DNA from: Membranipora membranacea
Lineage: Eukaryota; Bryozoa; Gymnolaemata; Cheilostomatida; Membraniporidae
Direction: 5' to 3'
DNA: 64,000 nt
Assembly: GCA_914767715.1 (NCBI GenBank)
Contig: OU612074.1
Location: 6,029,501 to 6,093,500, forward strand
The translations under genes were made by a program, and so were the position numbers. Of this stretch, positions 36,250 to 47,434 are shown in pieces (positions within the stretch are counted from its first letter, which is position 1; each line of letters starts with the position of its first letter). The notes under the pieces were generated by a model that saw nothing but the letters and a program-made list of their open reading frames with translations, was not told the origin of the DNA and searched no databases.

Positions 36250-39200
36250 ACTGCGTTTCATACCCAAGAATTGTCTGACAATTCTGTACAATTCTAGAAT
36301 TGTCATAAACTGACCTATATATCATTAACCAACCAGCAACCAATATTGTGTAATTAACCCTGCCTGCTAAATAAATTACCTTCATTATTGATATTGTATA
36401 GCCATAGTATAAGCCTTTACAGTTCTAGTCAATATCATACAATTGGATATGCTGTAATGAATAGATATTGCTGTGCAAGGTAGCATCAAAATCTATATTG
36501 CGGAAGGCCCATGTACAAATCCCCGACGGGGCAAATCTTTTCTTTTCGTATCATCGTGATGGAAAATGAAAGCATTCCATTCCAATTGTTGGCTCACAAT
36601 TTTCGTAAGCGCGGAAAACTCTTAGTAATGAGTATGATGACGCGACAAAATACTTATGTTCAACTCTTCTGTGTTGTACCATACCCTACGTTATATTTTG
36701 CGCAATCTGTTAATATTGGGAGCAACTGCATAAATAGAATACATCAGCTAAACTATGCTAGCTGAATTATCAGAAAACTTTGCTACTAATAAAAATGTAC
36801 AACATCGCTCCCCAGATGAGCGAGGAATTACTTTGAATCAACTGTCCTACATGCCTAAGTGGAGAGATGTGATATGTGAATGAGGCCATATTATCCACAG
36901 AACCACTGACTACTGAAAATATGCTGACTGATGCTAAAAAAACTCAAACTTGGTGTCACAGCAAGTAGTATGAGTGCTGATTATTGGCATAGTCTAAACT
37001 ACGCTCCTTGTGATTAATGAGAGTGAATGGCTTTCAGCTATTTCTATTTGTTAGCTCTGAATGTTATGGTATGTGGGCTGAGGGAGCCAAAGGTAAATCA
37101 ACTATTGTAAGCCTGGTATATATTCATTACCTGTCTACAAAGGAGCTATTGATGTTATACTATATCATTCTCAGCCATCTCAGTTATATGGTGTACAGGA
37201 AGCAATTCTGGCATAGTTCTCTCTCACTCTTGGATGGTAGTCCCCTAGTAGGTGTTGGCACTAGTACAGATAGTATTAAAATGCTAGACTAGTGGCAACA
37301 CCGTTTAATGTAATAAATTTTAATCTGTCAGCTTGAGTGCCACAAGCAGGGAGATTGGCCAATAACAGGCATAATTACATAACTACCTTGATATCCTGGT
37401 TGTCAAAATTTTTAATTGTCCAATTAAGTATAATTAACACTGTTTGTTAATCCTTCACACACATTCCATTGCACTTGTAACATGTCATCATGACACACTT
37501 GTGGAATCAGAGAGACAGGAGTCATTGTAAGCTGACCTAACTTCCTGTCTTTTGCCGCTGATAATGAATGCCGTGAATTTTTAATTTCGCGAATATTCAT
37601 TAATATAATGATGGTTGTTTGGGTGTAAGTGCAATCATGATCATTCTTTGATGGAAGGGGGAGGGGGGCGGGAAGTTGTAACATTTTATGCAAAATACTA
37701 GATAATTGTCCAAATTCCATTTGTATATTTTTATCAAATTATTTCACCAAACTCTGCTTCAAAGCTCATCATTGTACAGAGTTATTATGCCAAGAATGAG
37801 ATTGCCTCGCAAAAAACCTTAAATTCTCTGGCGCCCTTATTCTCCAGTATTTGCAAAAAAGGTTCATTGATATGGTCAATTTCAAGAGTTGAGCCAGCAT
37901 TACATGATAATCTGTGTGTTTACCCACAGGGTTGTCCATTTTTAAATCTACTGGTACTGTATAAGTTCTGTGAAGGTTGCCTATGAATGCCAGTGTAAAC
38001 AAAATTAACATTCTTACTGGCTTATCTTGATTATGACTTCATGGGTAAATAACTTGGATACCAACAATACATCCAATTATGCTTGGCTAAGATGTTGATG
38101 TTAATTGAAAGGTAAACAATTGGCAGATGACACTGTGAGAATCTTGTTCAAATTCAATAATAAGCTAATCTCATTGAAATTGATCAGACAGATCAAACTG
38201 TCCACTGTAGCCATTAAATGCATGCATCAAAGAGTTTGGTATGTTAAAGGTTCTATCAACCTGAAATTCCAATCATTTCAACAATTCAGATTAGGGGCTT
38301 GCAGGGCCATTACAGCTGTTAAATTTTAAAGCGATAAATTTTTGCCTGGACAGCCTTTTAACAGATAATCTTTCAAAGCTATCAGATTATTATTATCGGC
38401 TGCATTGATAAATTTAGAATTTACAGTGACCACCAGACATTCTGTACAAACGAGTTCTATTGTGACATTGAATGATAGGCCTGTTAGATTCACTATGGTT
38501 CCATGGATCGATTATGTAAGGATTTCAGTAGTAATCGCCCCATGGAAATGGCATTAAAGTCAAATTCCGATTGTGACGAATGACTTTTTGGACGGAATAT
38601 CCAAACCGTGTTTATTCGACCCATTTCCTAATTGGCGTCGTGGCTGAATGGTTAGCGCGCTTGCACACAATGCCTTCAAAGGGTTTTAATGCGGGAGATT
38701 CTTTTCATGTTTTTCCCATCATGGGAAATTCTGTAAATTCTAAATTTATCCACTGGATTCTAACCATTCGAAATTGGAGTGAACCACAAAATCGACCCAT
38801 GGAACCATAGTGATTTACTCTTGCTTCTCTCTACCCATATACCATAAAATTCAATTAATGGCTACAATGCACTGTTTAATCTGCCTGATCATTTTCAATG
38901 AGATTAGCTTATTGAATTTGAACAAGATTCTCACAGTGTCATTTGCCAATTGTTTACCTTTCAATTGACATCAACATCTTAGCCAAGCATAATTGGATGT
39001 ATTGTTGGTATCCAAGTTATTTACCCATGAAGTCATAATCAAGATAAGCCAGTCAGAATGTTCATTTTGTTTACACTGGCATTCATAGGCAACCTTCGCA
39101 GAACTTATACAGTACCAGTAGATTTAAAAATGGACAACCCTGTGGGTAAAGACACAGATTATCATATAATGCTGGCTCAACTCTTGAAGTTGACCAAGAA

Positions 39201-40619
39201 GCGCGGAAAATCAATGAAACCTTTTTGCAAATACTAGAAAATAAGGGCGCCTGAGAATTTAAGGTTTTTTTGCGAGGCAATCTCATTCTTGACATAATAA
39301 CTCTGTACAATGATGAGCTTTGAAGCAGAGTTTGGTGAAATAAATTGATAAAAATATACAAATGGAATTTGGACAATTATCTAGTATTTTGCATAAAATG
39401 TTACAACTTCCCGTCCCTTACTCTTCTGACAAAGAATGATCATGATTGCAATTACACCCAAACAACCAACCATCATTATAAAAATGAATATTCGTGAAAT
39501 TTAAAACTCATCGCGTTCATTATCAGCAGCAAAAGACAGGAAGTTAGGTCAGCTTACAATGACTCCTGTCTCTCTGATTCCACAAGTGTGTCATGATGAC
39601 TTGTTACAAGTCCAATGGAATGTGTATGAAGGATTAACAAACAGTGTTAATTATACTTAATTGTACAATTAAAAATTTTGACAACAAGTATATCAAGGTA
39701 ATTATGTAATTATGCCTGTTATTGGCTAGCCTCCCTGCTTGTGGCACTCAAGCTGACAGATTAAAATTTATTACTTTAAACGGTGTTGCCTTTAGTCTAA
39801 CATTTTAATACTATCTGTACTAGTGCCAACACCTACTATAGGGAACTACCATCCAAAAGTGAGAGAGAAATATGCCAAAATTGCTTCCTGTACACCGTAT
39901 AACTGAGATGGCTGAGAATTATATAGTATAACATCAAGAGCTCCTTTGTAGACAGGTAATGAATATATACCAGTTGAATATATACGATAGTTGATTTACC
40001 TTTGCCTCCCTCAGTCCACATACCATAACATTCAGAGCTAACTCCATGCTCAGAGCATCTTTGGCCAACAAATAGAAATAGCTGAAAGCCATTCACTCTC
40101 AATAATCACAAGGAGCGTAGTTTAGACTATGCCAATAATCAGTACTCATACTACTTGATGTGACACCAAGTTTGAGTTTTTTTAGCATCAGTCAGCATAT
40201 TTTCAGTAGTCAGTGGTTCTGTGGATAATATGGCCTCATTCACATATCACTTCTCTCCACTTAGGCATATAGGACAGTTGATACAAAATAATTCCTCGCT
40301 CATCTGGGGAGCGATGTTGTACATTTTTATTAGTAGCAAAGTTCTGATCTGAACCTGGGCCTCCCGCAATATGGATTTTGATGCTACCTTGCACAGCAAT
40401 ATCTATTCATTACAGCATATCCAATTGTATGATATTGACTAGAACTGTAAAGGCTTATACTATGGCTATACAATATAAATAATGAAAGTAATTTATTTAG
40501 CAGGCAGGGTTAATTACACAATAATGGTTGCTGGTTGGGTAATGATATATAGGTCAGTTTCTGACAATTCTAGAATTGTACAGAATTGTCAGACAATTCT
40601 TGGGTATGAAACGCAGTGT
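36250..40619. mobile_element. 4.4 kb fold-back element with ~1.8-2.0 kb inverted arms
   Basis: The left arm (36250-38218) is the inverse of the right arm (38856-40619), with a spacer of about 640 bases. The outer ends are ACACTGCGTTTCATACCC and its complement, followed inward by clustered AGAATTGTC / GACAATTCT palindromes. TTA occurs on both sides of a CACTGCG...CGCAGTG core, which would fit a 3-base target duplication. A CACTG terminus with 3-base duplication and subterminal palindromes recalls CACTA/EnSpm elements, but no transposase is visible, so the class is tentative. The left arm has about 250 bases (36511-36765) missing from the right. The spacer holds a 330-base MITE-like element. 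Open frames appear as mirror pairs in the two arms and are not recognised proteins. Confidence 0.85.
38488..38815. mobile_element. MITE-like element with tRNA-like core, in fold-back spacer
   Basis: The ends GATTCACTATGGTTCCATGG and the complement at 38796-38815 enclose a tRNA-like GTGGCTGAATGGTTAGCGCG at about 38638-38657. The B box half is deleted compared with 30524-30604. It also shares GGACGGAATATCCA and GTAATCGCCCCATGGAAA with the 30156-30692 copy. Confidence 0.7.
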
Positions 40620-40848
40620 TATAGTTTCCTCAATTGATGGTGTCACTTCTACCCAAGGGTCTGTGTCAATGCCTTACACCATATCAGTTTCTGCCATGTA
40701 CAGCCTGATGCAACATTATGGATTGGAATATGATAGCCACTCAGAATGGAATTCGTCTCAGAGACCCAGTATGAAAAGAGCGTCAACGCAGACTGAAAAT
40801 CATTCAATACTTTGTCGCCAAATAGGATTGTTAAAGAATCAAAGGTGA
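40576..40848 (+). other. Unidentified 90-codon open frame overlapping the D promoter
   Basis: The frame begins inside the fold-back end and runs to the GTGAGT donor at 40845. Its composition (SMPYTISVSAMYSLMQ; MKRASTQTE) is more protein-like than most frames here. The same donor is better explained as the end of the 5' UTR exon of gene D. It could be a relic exon of a transposon gene. I assign no function. Confidence 0.25.
40770..40844 (+). promoter_or_regulatory. Presumed promoter and 5' UTR exon of gene D
   Basis: A weak TATA-like TATGAAAA lies at 40770-40777. A possible non-coding exon contains AAAATCATTCAATACTTT, resembling the A1/A2 first exon, and ends AAGAATCAAAG before GTGAGT at 40845. 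The exon lies 235 bases before the coding exon, a normal distance for the family. It starts only about 150 bases from the fold-back element, so upstream control sequence may have been displaced. Confidence 0.45.
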
Positions 40849-41082
40849 GTGTAGGAAAGATTTTCTAGTTTCTAGTTGCCTCTCATGCAAATAACATCAT
40901 CTTCTTGCAACTATTTGTCTATCTGCAAAAAACACAAACACAGTCATCATAAGAATCATCTTTCTTTAAAATGTTCACCATCATCTCTTAAAATAATTTT
41001 GGCCTTTATTTAGCAGCTGAAACCTAAGGTCAACAAAGAGAAATAAAATTTGTGATATACAAGTGATTCTATTTTACAGAAG

Positions 41083-42984
41083 ATGAACAAGCTGATCACA
41101 GTTCTCGCTTTCACTGCGATAATTGGTGAGCCATCACTACAATATTACAATTTACTTACCAGACTCACACTAAGAGCAATTGTTGAGATGCCATTATCAT
41201 TTTTGAATTGCATTTATCCAAATTACAACTATTAAGAACTGCAGAACAACATTAACTGTATAAACTAATTGATACATGCTTTTAAAGTTGTCTTATTAAT
41301 ATCACTTTAAGTTACAGGCCTGTGCGTTGGTAGCGGATACTCTCCATCTGATGCAAATGGCAGCAATGGAGGAAGCAAAGAACAAGGAGGTAAATTGATT
41401 CAGTTCAAATAGTAATGAACAATTCGTTACTTATAAACTGGTTGTCAACTGCGGCCTATGCAGCTTTGCATCACTTTATTTTAACATTGAATTGATTTTA
41501 AAATTCAGTGTAATTTTTCTTCAATTCCTTCAATGATGATTATTTTATCATGATTTGTAAATAATTGGCTTCACTGACACACTCAAAGTTGTATGGTGCA
41601 CTTTGATACTTTAGGCAGGGGAAACACAAACATCGACATCCACATACCAGCAGCTCATATACCAGAGGTAGATGTTAGGCCTCTTGTACCAAGAACACCA
41701 CTTGTGATTATTACCTGTAAGTGTTTGAAAAATCTTTTCAAATTAAATTTTTTAGATGTTTTCGTTGTTTGAAAACTGAGCATTGACTGCCATTGGAGCA
41801 GGCTAAGTGAAGTCTCACATAGAATAAATCCTCTACGTAATTGATGATTGATATAGAGAGGCAGTAGTAAAGGCAAGTTTTACAAATCGTTTTAAATGTT
41901 CACCTGATGATCAATTCATTTTCACCCAGACATTTCACTAAGGTTCATAATAAGAATGTGTTGGCATATTGAACAGATAAAATTATATCATCATTTTGTA
42001 TTTAGTCCAAGGAACATGGTCAGTATTTGGGGCCTTTGGGGCTTGTACCAAGTCTTGCGGAGGCGGTTCTCAGTCTAGATCCAGAATTTGCCTTAAACCA
42101 GCCAGTAATGCACCAGGAGTGATATATGAACCCTGTACTGGAGAAAGAACTGAATCAAGAAGCTGCAACACACAATCCTGTGCTGGTATGATTTTTTCAT
42201 AAAAAACAAGTTTACTTTTGTCAAGCCCAACTCTGTAGAGGCTTTAAAAATCATTCCACATAACACTTTTATCTTTAGAAATTATTGCGAAAGGTCATGA
42301 ATGGTTGATGCTTTGCTCCCTTTTAGTCTACATTATAAATGTTTCTTTTTGATTTGCAGTCAATGGAGTGTGGTCAACCTGGGGTTCATTCTCTGCCTGC
42401 TCGAAATCATGTGGAGGCGGAGTTAGAAGAAGAGACAGGAAGTGCAACAACCCTGCCCCTGCTAATGGTGGACACAAATGTGCAGGACCAGGATGGCAAA
42501 AGGAAGACTGTAACAAGCAATCATGCCCACACCCTATCAAAGGTAATGATTTTTCTTTCTTTTGCCATACTTTGGTTTTAGAAAAATAAATATCCTATAA
42601 TAGAGATAGATTTTGCCAAAACTTAAGCATCGCCAAACCCAACTGCCAATGCATCCATTCATTGTGCAGGCCATTACTTCTGGTTAAGTGTTAAATTCTG
42701 AGGTGATGAAGACTTTAGCTAGTTAGCAACAATGCAAAGATTATTTATGTTTCCTACTCATGACATTTAGAGGTGATTATAATTGGTGAGCAGTTAATAT
42801 CACTGCCAATTTCACAATTACCTTTTGAATAATGTAGCATGGGAATACGACAACATTCTGTTAATGCTTTCTGTCCTCATTATCGTAGTGAATCTATTTG
42901 TTATTATGTAAATTGAATAATGAAGGATACTTCATCATGAAAACTACCTATTTCCTTTCAGTACATGATGCCTATGCTAGCTAG
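41083..42984 (+). CDS. Gene D: secreted protein with two TSP1 domains, 200 residues
   Basis: Coding exons: 41083-41125, 41318-41389, 41615-41716, 42006-42185, 42360-42542 and 42962-42984. All introns are phase 1. The exon with the ATG starts AAG-ATG at 41080, as in A1. The signal peptide is MNKLITVLAFTAIIGLCVG. The linker exon (residues 16-38) is short, SGYSPSDANGSNGGSKEQG, the remnant of the Gly-rich exon. Residues 39-72 are the Val/Ile-Pro exon (NIDIHIPAAHIPEVDVRPLV). TSP1 number one (73-132) has W-S-V-F in place of W-x-x-W, with six Cys. TSP1 number two (133-193) has WSTWGSFSACSKSCGGGV, with six Cys. The tail VHDAYAS matches the HYSYVS ending of E and F. Sister of gene C, 6.5 kb downstream on the same strand. 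Secreted, glycan- or matrix-binding by family analogy; no enzyme domain. Confidence 0.88.
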
Positions 42985-43177
42985 ATGATACAAGACAGCG
43001 TGAAGAAGGATAAATAGATCATCATCATTCAGGTTTTGTGTTGTTCCAATTCTCATGGATATTATTATTTTTCAAAGCTTTCATACTAATTATAATGGTG
43101 TCAGATTATTATCATATAAATGTGACCTCACTTTTTCTATTACTGTTAAATTTGGTTCCATTTTACATTCAACTTAG

Positions 43178-43183
43178 AATAAA
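43178..43183 (+). terminator. Polyadenylation signal of gene D
   Basis: AATAAA 194 bases after the stop codon of gene D. Confidence 0.65.
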
Positions 43184-43199
43184 TAGATGGTTATAAATG

Positions 43200-43734
43200 C
43201 ATTCAAGATTTTGTTTTTTTCTCTGTGCAATGGGGTGTGAATTGTTTTCAAATGTCTCGAGATACACAAAGAAGATATTTTATAAATAGCTAAAATGCAA
43301 TGGGAATAAAATTCCATTTCGAATAGTGTCAGCCTTTCTTAGTTAATTCTAAAAGCTTCACTGACCCCTTGAGGTATTTTGTAAAGGGCTCTCATAGCAT
43401 ATTACACCTACCAAGAGAGCAGTTTCGAGAGAATGTACACCTTCATATTGAATTACTGCATATTACACCTTGCTGTATAGTGGTACCGAATGAAATCTTA
43501 ATTAGGGTTTTATGAGCAGCTGAAATGAGATAAACAGAGCTTTCTGTGTCTGAGGAACAGATATATATCGGATACCTGGCTCCTCTTAAATACCATTGAA
43601 TAGCTTGATAGCCAGATTTTTTGCAGGTTTACTCTCAATGTAGAAGGGAATATTTTGTGTACTGGACGCTTATAAGCTCAGGATCTCACTATGCTGATAG
43701 GGGTGGGACCAGTGTTCAATATCAAAAGGTAGGG
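43200..43734. other. No gene recognised
   Basis: Non-coding spacer between the gene D 3' end and a cluster of repeats. Confidence 0.4.
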
Positions 43735-43990
43735 CTTGACTGGGATTTGAACCCGAGGCCTCGTGCGCCCTAAGCAGTGAACATGGCCCTAGACAGTTCT
43801 TATATGAAAAATGAGAAAAATTGAGAAAAGTGATCGAGAGAGCAATTCTGAATACAAAATTGAGAATTTTCTCAATTTTGTTGAAACGAAGCTATTAATT
43901 CGATTTTTTTCAATTATATTTTCCTTTTAAAGGCAATTATATTAAAATTTAATTATTTCTAAAATCAAGGGGTCATTTTTGTAATGCATC
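43735..43990 (-). mobile_element. Repeat with tRNA-Pro-like end and palindrome, second copy
   Basis: Inverse of 23640-23885: TAGGGCTTGACTGGGATTTG with a B box complement, then the AATTGAGAATTTTCTCAATT palindrome at about 43860-43879, then AT-rich sequence. It abuts the truncated retrotransposon that follows. Confidence 0.65.
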
Positions 43991-43999
43991 ACGTTTAGA

Positions 44000-45825
44000 A
44001 AAGAATGAATTAAGATAAAATTAAAATTACAAAGCGCATTGTGGATATGATAGTTGAGAAACATGACGCCCACAAAAATGGAAATAAAAAACTCTACCAT
44101 AAACTCAAAAAGCAAGTCTCAAAAGAAAATAAAAAAGCCAGAGAAGAATATTCCCTAAAAATCCAACAACATTTAGCCAGTGATCCTGCAAACGCTTGGA
44201 ACGACATTAAAAAAATTAGCGGACTTCCAACCAACAACTCCAAGTCACAACCAGATATTAACTTCCAACCCAAAGAACTCAACAACTTCCTTGCCAGATT
44301 TGAGAAACAAGACACTCAGCCACCACAACCTGCATACAAAAACCTAACTGCTCCTCCCTTCACAATAGATGAAAAATCATTTCTGATGCAACTCATACGC
44401 CTCAACTCTAGAAAGGGTGCTGGACCTGATGGTATGATACCAAGAGCATTAAACTCTGTGCTGACCAACTAGCACCTGTAATTACGGATATATTCAACTT
44501 CTCTCTAGACTCTCCAACAACTTCTAATATATGGAAATCGGCCATCATCAAACCACTGCCAAAAACTGACAAGCCAAATCAACTTAAACACTTCCGACCA
44601 ATAGCCCTGACAAGCTGCTTATGTAAAACAATGGAACGTCTGCTGAAAAGCTATATAGTTAAAAACACTCCGCTCGACAATCACCAATTTACCTACCGAG
44701 CTAAAAGATCAACCCAGGATGCAGTATTATGCCTTATTACCACATTAACTAGTTATATAGACCTTCAAGCTGCCAACTATGCAAGATGCCTATTTCTCGA
44801 CTTCTCGTCTGCATTTAACACCATCAGTGTCAGTAATCTCCTCACAGAACTGCAACATCTAGACTCCAGAGTTACAAACTGGGTGTCGAGTTTCCTGACA
44901 AGCAGAACACAAAGAACAATAGTAAACAATATTCTCTCAACATCAATCACCACCAACACAGGAACACCCCAGGGTTCTGTCCTCAGTCCTCTATTATTCT
45001 CAGTGTATACAAATAGGATTAGGTCAGAACAGAGCAATATAACTATTTTAAAATATGCTGATGACACTTGTATTGTTGGTTGTATCTCTGATAATAATGA
45101 CTTGTCTAATTATTTTAATGTGATCAATAGAATCTCTGGTCTATGCAAAGAACTCCACTTATTACTTAATCCTTCTAAAACCCAAGAGATGCTTTTCTCC
45201 ACTAAGAGAGATAATCCTGGCAGTCCTACTCTAGAATTAAATGGTGTAAAAATAGATTTTTGTGACGATGTTAAATATTTGGGAGTTCTCTTTGATAACA
45301 AATTACGTTTCGAAGATCATGTCAATAATGTTGTATCCAAAGCAAATCAGAAAATGTTTGTCATCAGAACCTTTAATTATCAGAGTACAAAGCCTTTAGC
45401 CTGCATGTGATTTAAAAGTTTTATTGTATCCATTCTAACCTACTGCCTACCTATTTTGTTCACTAGTATTTATTCACGAGACAAGAAAGCTCTGAGAAAG
45501 TTTTTTAAGCAAGGCGACAGACTAGGTCTTGATGTTGGGGACCTAGATTCAGTCATATCAAAACGTACAAAGAACCTGGCCCTGCAGATAATACATGATG
45601 ACGAACATTTTTCAAACCATTTTCTTGAGAAACTCCCCTCATTCCTCAGACACTTGATTTTGATATTGCAAGATATTTTTTAATCCATTAGAAGTCAGAC
45701 TTTACTTTACTCATTTTGTTTATGTTTCTTTTTGGTATTCCCTACTCATGTAACAGTATAAACACTCAATCTCGCAGCATACCTAATGATTGTGACAAAA
45801 TAAACCAACCAACCAACCAAAATAA
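44000..45825 (+). mobile_element. Non-LTR retrotransposon, 5'-truncated, broken reverse transcriptase
   Basis: The coding relic starts in the linker between endonuclease and RT (from about 44041). It then shows RT blocks: FRPIALTS, FLDFSSAFNTI, GTPQGSVLSPLLFSVYTN, the catalytic YADD in KYADDTCIVG, and VKYLGVLFDNKLRF. A one-base deletion near 44450 shifts the frame between GMIPRAL and QLAPVITDIF, and an in-frame TGA interrupts at 45408-45410, after which the C-terminal part stays open to 45683. The 3' end is a short CCAA repeat (about 45804-45820). The motif set fits the Jockey/CR1/Rex group; the exact clade needs a tree. The endonuclease domain is missing, so the copy is not autonomous. Confidence 0.9.
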
Positions 45826-45835
45826 TCCAAAGTTA

Positions 45836-47124
45836 TCTGCTATGCTAGCCTCCAACCATACATGGAAGGGGTGGAGACTGTCACTGCAGATAACATCACC
45901 TCAGCTGTTATACACATCCTCATAGTTTGTGATATATATAACAAGTAGGACCTATTTGTTATCTCATACTGGGGTTTCTTAGGTGACCATTATGCTCAGC
46001 GTTGATATAACTGTTTTCTGACAATTGCTCCTTGCAGGTCCTGATGCGGCATGCTATGGTCATCGACAGTATGGTGAAATGCGGCACGAAATGAAGTGAA
46101 CACTATCAAACACACAGGTTTTGCTGGACCTTTACCAGACGACGATTTTACTCTTGAAGTAATGTGCCAGCCATCACCTGTCATGTATCAGGTCATGACA
46201 GTGACCGTTCTGGCTATCACTGGAAATGCCATTATAATAATCATTCCCTATTAACTTCCAGTGACAGAAATAATGATATTTTAACAGACATTTATTACAA
46301 TAACAATGACCAAGTAATGGGCTGTGTCCTGGTGTGTGGTGCTACGCTTTGCTGTCTTGATGAGTAGGAGCCAATTAATTATCACTTTGCTATTACCTAG
46401 TTTTTGCAATTTAATTGATATCATATGCTATCCTATTTTCACAGCCTTTTGGTAATACTATATCAGAGATAGTCTTTACTCAGTTTAGTGTGTGTTGTTT
46501 GAGAGAGCAATAAAGATGCTGGTGCGCAATTAAAAGTCTCATCAATTCGCCCTAGTAACTCTCAGTGTGCAGCTTAGTGGTTTAGTGCCGTCACAGTAAG
46601 TAGGTAAGTTATTCCTTGATGACAACAGTCCTACCACATATCACCAACATATTTCTCAGCCATTAGCCCAATTGTTACTGATGGTATCTGACACCTTCCT
46701 ATGTCACAGCGCTTCTTTATTAGACGCTGTTTTAACAATCCAGCCAATATACGTAATACCAGTATGTTATACTACACGCTTCGTGTGAATTTGCCTTATA
46801 GGTGTTGACAATCAGTTCTGTGTGTGCTCACCTAATACATACTAGCCTGTCTTGACAAGCTTGTCAAGACAGGCTAACCTAATACCTATTTGAAGCAGTC
46901 ATTTCAAGCAGTTTTTTTAGCTGAAACATACTAGTAAACTGGAACATGACTAGTGGTCGGTTATGGAGGGTCCAACACTATGGCAATAAATTAGTTTCTG
47001 AACCATCCACAACATGATTGCTTAGCACCTCACAGTCTGCTTGTAATACATTTTGATGATATTGACATTTTTACTCGACTTCTCTTCAGGTCTGCCAGTT
47101 GAGGCACATCACCAAACCATCATA
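45836..47124 (-). repeat. Dispersed repeat Y, right copy
   Basis: Reverse-complement partner of 21435-22285, with an internal extra segment at about 46165-46595. It directly follows the retrotransposon tail and ends at CACCAAACCATCATA, about 130 bases from the stranded promoter at 47264. It therefore occupies the place where that promoter's gene should continue. Confidence 0.75.
46843..46876. repeat. Perfect 34-base palindrome
   Basis: The half-site TAGCCTGTCTTGACAAG is followed at once by its exact complement. The matching place in the left Y copy (about 21682-21712) is an imperfect version. It can form a hairpin or cruciform. Confidence 0.9.
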
Positions 47125-47263
47125 AGTTCTCAAGTGATAATGAACAAGTAAAAATGCTTAAAAGTTGCACTTTACAGATTTGATAATATATTGGTATATT
47201 GGTAATATATTAAACCAATTAAATATGAATAGTGAATTGTTGTAGAATTATAAGCTGACTTAC

Positions 47264-47434
47264 TTTGAAAGTTGTGGTATTTAGACACGTCTTCAAACTC
47301 AGTTATTAGAGTAAGCCACTCATCTGCTTTTTATAGTATTCAAACAAGAAGAATCTCATTATATGCATTGTAATAATGCACATCAGCCTGTGATGGCAGC
47401 AACTTTTTCCGCTTTTGGCATGTAAGAGGAATTT
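47264..47434 (-). promoter_or_regulatory. Orphan promoter and 5' UTR exon of a lost family gene
   Basis: On the minus strand the full family promoter is present: an AAAAGCGGAAAAAGTTGCTGCC-like box (about 47392-47420), TGCATATAATGAGA (about 47358-47371), TATAAAAA (47331-47338), and a first exon ending TACCACAACTTTCAAA before GTAAGT (47258-47263). About 130 bases of intron similar to gene B follow, and then repeat Y begins. No signal-peptide exon of the family is found downstream before the gene D 3' end. The gene body was deleted or replaced. Confidence 0.75.

Noticed and set aside
37017-37292. Conserved-looking 91-codon frame paired with 39836-40102
   Set aside because: The similarity comes from the two inverted arms of the fold-back element; the frames differ by indels and match nothing known.
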